A DNA stretch of 27,386 nt, from NCBI GenBank assembly GCA_937874445.1, contig CALNAL010000029.1, positions 1-27,386 on the forward strand, read 5' to 3'. The DNA is from an uncultured Acetobacteraceae bacterium (lineage in GTDB: Bacteria > Pseudomonadota > Alphaproteobacteria > Acetobacterales > Acetobacteraceae). Within the stretch, counting starts at the first letter, position 1, and each line of letters starts with the position of its first letter. The notes beneath the pieces are model-generated. The model did not search any database. It was not told the DNA's origin and saw only the letters and a program-made list of their open reading frames with translations. This document shows positions 23,654-27,386 of the stretch, piece by piece. The position numbers and the translations under genes were made by a program.

Positions 23654-24391
23654 ATGGACCTTCCCCCCGCGCCCCGGCCCCGCATCGCCGTCGTCGATGA
23701 TGACCACGCGGTCCGCGAGGCGGTGGGCGACATGCTGGAGAGCAACGGTTTTGCGCCGGTCCCCTGCCGGAACGCCGCCGATCTGCTCGCCCTGATGGCC
23801 GGAGAGGCGCCCCCCGGGCTGATCGTGCTCGACCTCCAGCTGCCCGATCGCGACGGACTCGGCGTGGCCGCCGCCATCCGCGCCACCTCGCGGGTGCCCA
23901 TCATCATGCTGACCGGCCGCGGCGAGGAGATCGACCGCGTCATGGGCCTCGAGGTCGGCGCCGACGACTACGTGGTGAAGCCCTTCAGCACCCGCGAACT
24001 CCTGGCGCGCATCAAGGCGGTGCGGCGGCGCAGCGACACCTTCGCGCCGGCCGAGCCGGCGGTGCGGCGGGGCTACCGCTTCCTCGGCTTCGTTCTGGAC
24101 ACCGAGCGACGGCGGCTCACGGCCCCCTCCGGCGCGCCGGTGCCGCTCACGGTCGCCGAGTTCGACCTGCTGCACGCCCTGGTGCAGCGCCACGGACGGG
24201 TGCTCTCGCGCGAGCAGCTGCTGGAGATCACCCACCGGGCCGGCGACGAGATCTTCGACCGCACCATCGACGTCCTGATCCTGCGGCTGCGGCGCAAGAT
24301 CGAGCCCACCCCCACCAGCCCGCGCTTCATCCGCACCGAGCGCGGGCACGGCTACGTGTTCGACGTGAAGGTCGAGCCCCTCGCGGGGTAG
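23654..24391 (+). CDS. OmpR/PhoB-family response regulator
   Basis: 245 residues. Receiver domain 9-122: acidic DDD at 15-17, phosphoacceptor Asp60 in LIVLDLQLPD, Thr87 in MLTG, and Lys109 in VVKPF. A C-terminal winged-helix DNA-binding domain follows (about 148-240) with PLTVAEFDLLHALVQRHGRV, SREQLLEITH, and the recognition helix region RTIDVLILRLRRKIE followed by IRTERGHGYVF. ATG 23654 is chosen because it directly precedes the receiver; the longer frame from 23561 would cover the divergent promoter. It is transcribed away from its likely partner kinase and probably controls the kinase/ABC/PP2C operon. Note that PgtA of the Salmonella system is NtrC-like, whereas this one is OmpR-like. Confidence 0.92.
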   Translation: MDLPPAPRPRIAVVDDDHAVREAVGDMLESNGFAPVPCRNAADLLALMAGEAPPGLIVLDLQLPDRDGLGVAAAIRATSRVPIIMLTGRGEEIDRVMGLEVGADDYVVKPFSTRELLARIKAVRRRSDTFAPAEPAVRRGYRFLGFVLDTERRRLTAPSGAPVPLTVAEFDLLHALVQRHGRVLSREQLLEITHRAGDEIFDRTIDVLILRLRRKIEPTPTSPRFIRTERGHGYVFDVKVEPLAG

Positions 24392-24446
24392 GCCACGCGG
24401 AGGGAGCGCCGTAAGATGGCTGCCCCACGCGCCTGCGGAGACCGCC

Positions 24447-25883
24447 ATGCCGAGCCCGATCGAATCTGTCCTGACTGCCGCCCGCGAATTCCTCGGCGAG
24501 CGCCTCTCCTGCGCCGAGGCCGATCGCGCCCTGCACGGACACGGCCAGGACCCCTACCCGCCGGTGCCGCCCGCGGCCGTCGCCTTCGCGGAGAACACCG
24601 AGGAGGTTTCCCGGCTGCTCGCGCTCTGCCACGCGCAGGGCGTGCCGGTGACGCCCTTCACCGCCGGCACCGCCCTCGGCGGACACGTGACCCCGGTGCA
24701 CGGCGGCATCAGCCTCGATCTCTCGCGCATGGACAAGGTGCTGGCGATCAACGCCGACGATCTCGACGCGCGCGTGGAGGCCGGCGTGAAGCACCGTGCC
24801 CTGGCCGAGATCCTCAAGGAGAAGGGCCTGTTCTTTCCCGTCGATCCGGGCTCGGATTCCTCGCTCGGCGGGATGTGCGCCACCCGCGCCAGCGGCACCG
24901 CCACCGTGCTCTACGGCACCGTGCGCGACAACGTGCTCGGCCTCACCGTCGTGCTCGCCGACGGACGGGTGATCCATCCCGGCCGGCGCGTGCGCAAGTC
25001 GGCCACCGGATACGACCTCACCCGGCTGTTCATCGGCAGCGAAGGCACGCTCGGCGTCATCACCGAGATCCAGATCCGCCTGCGCGCCCTGCCCGCCGCG
25101 GTCAGCGCGGCGGTGTGCCAGTTCCCCACCCTCGCGGACGCGGTCAACACCGTCATCGCCGTGCAGCAGGCCTCCATCCCGGTGGCGCGCAGCGAGCTGA
25201 TGGACGAGGTGGAGATGGGGGCCTGCATCGGCTATTCGGGGCTGGAGGGGTTCCAGGCCCTGCCCACGCTGTTCTTCGAGTTCCACGGCGCGAGCCCCCG
25301 GAGCGTGCAGGAACAGGCCGAGGCGACCGGCGCCATCGCCGCGGCGCACGGAGGCAGCGGCTTCGCCTGGGCCACCGCGGCGGAGGAACGCGCCAGATTG
25401 TGGAAAGCCCGCTACGACGGATTCTGGGCGGGCCAGTCGCTGATCCCCGGCTGCACCGCGCTTTCCACCGATGCGGTGGTGCCGATCTCGCGGCTGGCCG
25501 AGATGATCCTCGGCGCCAAGGAGGACATCCGCGCCTCGGGCATGACCGCCCCGATCGTGGGCCACGCCGGCGAGGGCAATTTCCACGCGCTGATCCTGCT
25601 GCCCCCCGGCGACGCCCAGGCCCAGGAGCAGGCCGAAATCCTCGACCGCAAGATCGTCGCCCGCGCCATGGCGCTCGGCGGCTCCTGCTCGGGCGAGCAC
25701 GGCATCGGCCTGGGCAAGATGGAGTTCATGCGCGAGGAACACGGCGAGGACGCCCTCGACGTCATGCGCGCCATCAAGCACGCACTCGACCCCAGGGGCA
25801 TCCTCAACCCCGGCAAGATGCTGCCCGATAAGGAAGGTGTTCTCCTTTCGGGAAAGGAGAACCAGGAAAGCTTTATCCTATAA
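24447..25883 (+). CDS. FAD-linked D-lactate dehydrogenase (LDHD/Dld2-type) with element-derived tail
   Basis: 478 residues. The FAD-binding PCMH half contains PFTAGTALGGHVTPVHGG at 70-87, VDPGSDSSLGGMCATRASG at 132-150, YGTVRDNVLGL, and KSATGYDLTRLFIGSEGTLG at 184-203. The C-terminal half has GHAGEGNFH and GGSCSGEHGIGLGK, which carry the metal/substrate histidines of this family, and the usual end LDPRGILNPGKMLP. These match the D-2-hydroxyacid dehydrogenases that oxidise D-lactate to pyruvate and pass electrons to cytochrome or quinone. GGAG precedes ATG 24447. The normal family end is at MLP. The last 17 residues (KEGVLLSG...SFIL) are encoded by repeat element D, which starts at 25831. It lies 55 bp after the response-regulator gene and could be co-transcribed with it. 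Confidence 0.9.
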   Translation: MPSPIESVLTAAREFLGERLSCAEADRALHGHGQDPYPPVPPAAVAFAENTEEVSRLLALCHAQGVPVTPFTAGTALGGHVTPVHGGISLDLSRMDKVLAINADDLDARVEAGVKHRALAEILKEKGLFFPVDPGSDSSLGGMCATRASGTATVLYGTVRDNVLGLTVVLADGRVIHPGRRVRKSATGYDLTRLFIGSEGTLGVITEIQIRLRALPAAVSAAVCQFPTLADAVNTVIAVQQASIPVARSELMDEVEMGACIGYSGLEGFQALPTLFFEFHGASPRSVQEQAEATGAIAAAHGGSGFAWATAAEERARLWKARYDGFWAGQSLIPGCTALSTDAVVPISRLAEMILGAKEDIRASGMTAPIVGHAGEGNFHALILLPPGDAQAQEQAEILDRKIVARAMALGGSCSGEHGIGLGKMEFMREEHGEDALDVMRAIKHALDPRGILNPGKMLPDKEGVLLSGKENQESFIL

Positions 25884-25968
25884 GGGCTCCGCGCCTGGAT
25901 CAGACGCGGAGCCAAATGAACAAAAGTCCTTTTTGCTTCTTTTTCCTTCAGGAAAAAGAAGTTCTTCC
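25831..25968 (+). repeat. Interspersed multi-hairpin element, copy D (overlaps a coding end)
   Basis: Left arm AGGAAGGT (25831-25838); hairpin 1 at 25839-25862 (11-bp arms, GG loop); hairpin 2 core GGCTCCGCG (25885-25893) with CGCGGAGCC (25905-25913); hairpin 3 at 25936-25961 (11-bp arms, TTCA loop); right arm TTCTTCCC, degraded so that only about 5 bp of the outer stem remain. Its first 53 bp are translated as the C-terminus of the D-lactate dehydrogenase. The convergent aminotransferase ends 7 bp beyond it. Confidence 0.9.
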
Positions 25969-25974
25969 CTTCCC

Positions 25975-27159
25975 TCAGGCGCAGACCGCCAGCACGGCCG
26001 TCACGAACGGGTCGATCTGGTCCTCGCGCAGCCCGGCCAGGTTGATGCGTCCGTCGCCCACGATATAGACGCCGAATTCCTTGCGCAGCCGCACCGCCTG
26101 CTCCGGCGTGGTGCCGAGCAGCGAGAACATGCCACGGTGGTGCTGCAGGAAATCGAAATGGTCGGTGTTGGTGGCACGACGGAAGGCCGCCGCCAGCGCG
26201 TCCCGGTGGGCCTGCACGGCCTCGCGCATCCCGGTCAGCTCCTGCTTCCACGAAGCGGTCAGGGCCTGGTCTTCCAGGATGAGGCGCACGATGGCGGCGC
26301 CGTGGTTGGGCGGCATCGAGTAGAGGACGCGCGCCACCCCCGCCATCTGCCCCAGCAACGCCTCGGCCTGGGCCGCGGTCCGGCCGAGGGCGAAGGCGAC
26401 GCCGGTGCGCTCGCGGTAGATGCCGAAGTTCTTCGAACAGGAGGAGGCGGCGACCATCTCCGGCAGGCGTTGCGCGAAAAGGCGCACGCCATAGGCGTCC
26501 TCGTCGAGCCCGTCCCCGAAGCCCTGGTAGGCAAAGTCGAAGAAGGGGAAGAGCCCGCGCTTCTCCACCACCTCGCAGAGCGCCTCCCAGTCCGCATGCG
26601 ACAGCGCCGCGCCGGTGGGGTTGTGGCAGCAGGCATGCAGCAGCACCGCGTCGCCCGGCGCGGCCCGCTTCAGCGCCTCCAGCATCGGCCCCACCGCCGC
26701 CACGCCGCGCGCCGCGTCGAAACAGGGGTAGTTCGCGATCTTCAGCCCGGCATCCTCGAGGATGGAATAGTGGTTGCTCCAGGTCGGGTCGGGCACGTGC
26801 ACCGTGACGCCGGGCCGGACGTGGGAGAGCAGCCCGGCCAGAACCCGCACCGCGCCGCCCCCGCCGGGGGTCTGCACCGCGGCCAGCCGGGCCCCGGGAT
26901 GAGCCCCGCCGAACACCACCCGCGAAACCGCCGCACAGAACGCCAGATCGCCCTCCGGCCCGAGATAGCGCTTGGTCGTCTCGCTTTCGAGAAGACGACG
27001 CTCGGCCTCCTTCACCGCACGCAGGATCGGCGTATTGCCCGAGGCATCGCGGTAAACGCCGATGCCGAGATCGATCTTCCCCGGACGGGGATCGTCGCGG
27101 AACAGGCCGATCAGCGAAAGGATCGGGTCGGGCGGCGGCGCCTGCACAGTCTCGAACAT
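25975..27159 (-). CDS. Class I aminotransferase, AspC/TyrB type
   Basis: 394 residues (E. coli AspC 396, TyrB 397). A PLP enzyme that moves amino groups between aspartate or aromatic amino acids and 2-oxoglutarate, in the cytoplasm. Visible family features: MFETVQAPPPDPILSLIGLF start, LGIGVYRD at 31-38, HNPTG at 179-183 (Asn180), DFAYQGFG at 208-215 (Asp208, Tyr211), and Schiff-base Lys243 in SSCSKNFGIYRERTG. The ATG at 27159 with GGAGAAGAG just before it gives the family length; an upstream in-frame ATG at 27237 would add 26 low-complexity residues. It is a lone gene, convergent with the D-lactate dehydrogenase across element D. Aspartate and aromatic specificity cannot be separated here. 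Confidence 0.92.
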   Translation of the reverse strand: MFETVQAPPPDPILSLIGLFRDDPRPGKIDLGIGVYRDASGNTPILRAVKEAERRLLESETTKRYLGPEGDLAFCAAVSRVVFGGAHPGARLAAVQTPGGGGAVRVLAGLLSHVRPGVTVHVPDPTWSNHYSILEDAGLKIANYPCFDAARGVAAVGPMLEALKRAAPGDAVLLHACCHNPTGAALSHADWEALCEVVEKRGLFPFFDFAYQGFGDGLDEDAYGVRLFAQRLPEMVAASSCSKNFGIYRERTGVAFALGRTAAQAEALLGQMAGVARVLYSMPPNHGAAIVRLILEDQALTASWKQELTGMREAVQAHRDALAAAFRRATNTDHFDFLQHHRGMFSLLGTTPEQAVRLRKEFGVYIVGDGRINLAGLREDQIDPFVTAVLAVCA

Positions 27160-27263
27160 CTCTTCTCCATCACCCAAGTCTCGGGGAGCCGCTTGTAGAC
27201 TGGTGCCGCGCCCTTGCCCAGCGCCCCGCCACGACAAGCGCCGCGCGACGTGCCGGCTCCCGG

Positions 27264-27363
27264 CGCGCGCCTTCGCGCGACGCGTGCCGACGTTCCGTCG
27301 GCCGGGGCGCTGCCCCGTGCCCTGCCGGGCTCTGCCCGGACCCGGCAGGAGCCTTGCTCCTGC
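27264..27363. repeat. Run of five short GC hairpins at the right edge
   Basis: Successive perfect inverted repeats: CGCGCG/CGCGCG (27264-27279), GCCGACG/CGTCGGC (27286-27302), CGGGGC/GCCCCG (27303-27317), CCGGGC/GCCCGG (27325-27339), and GCAGGAG/CTCCTGC (27345-27363). CCTGCCGGG (27321-27329) can alternatively pair with CCCGGCAGG (27341-27349). The block lies upstream of the aminotransferase start and continues to near the window end. It resembles GC-rich intergenic repeats known from Acetobacteraceae and relatives (recalled, not checked). Only one copy is in the window. Confidence 0.6.
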
Positions 27364-27386
27364 ACCTATACGTTACGAATACGGAA

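Overview
The window is about 27 kb of very GC-rich, gene-dense DNA with strong G/C third-position bias, few promoters of obvious consensus and compact operons with ATGA/GTGA overlaps. Composition, protein style and the multi-hairpin intergenic repeats suggest an alphaproteobacterium, most likely of the Acetobacteraceae/Rhodospirillales type. That placement is an inference; no rRNA, tRNA or marker gene is present. I see no transposase, integrase, phage gene or CRISPR array.

Layout. 1-148: 5' end of a small unidentified gene (-). 343-1974: a RocB-like M20 metallohydrolase (+). 2151-5196: uxaB-uxaA (-), which take tagaturonate via altronate to 2-keto-3-deoxygluconate. 5520-6887: a sodium:neurotransmitter-symporter-family transporter (-). 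7084-12841: a six-gene + operon (deglycase, PfkB kinase, sugar-binding protein, two permeases, GntR/UTRA regulator) with the same parts as the Bacillus subtilis fructosamine (frl) operon, also without its own ATPase. Two TGGT/ACCA palindromes lie just before its first gene. 13228-16569: a small exported protein (+), a zinc-ribbon membrane protein (-), then a caspase-family protein and a lipoprotein (+). 16758-23487: a - strand operon of sensor kinase, Fe3+/AfuA/PhnS-type binding protein, ATPase, fused double permease and a PP2C-like phosphatase, with an OmpR-type response regulator (23654-24391, +) divergent from the kinase. 24447-25883: an LDHD-type D-lactate dehydrogenase (+). 25975-27159: an AspC/TyrB-type aminotransferase (-).

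The most striking non-coding signal is an interspersed element of about 130-140 bp, in four copies (176-284 inverted and decayed; 2007-2135; 16591-16730; 25831-25968). In the good copies short complementary ends enclose three consecutive hairpins, so the single strand could fold as a cloverleaf. Three copies lie between convergent genes, where they may act as transcript ends or insulators. The last copy has been read into, giving the D-lactate dehydrogenase a 17-residue C-terminal tail. A different run of five short hairpins lies at 27264-27363.

Taken together the region is an accessory catabolic and transport island: hexuronate breakdown, probable Amadori-product (fructosamine) uptake and breakdown, D-lactate oxidation, amino-acid transamination and hydrolysis, and a two-component-controlled ABC importer with an unusual phosphatase partner.
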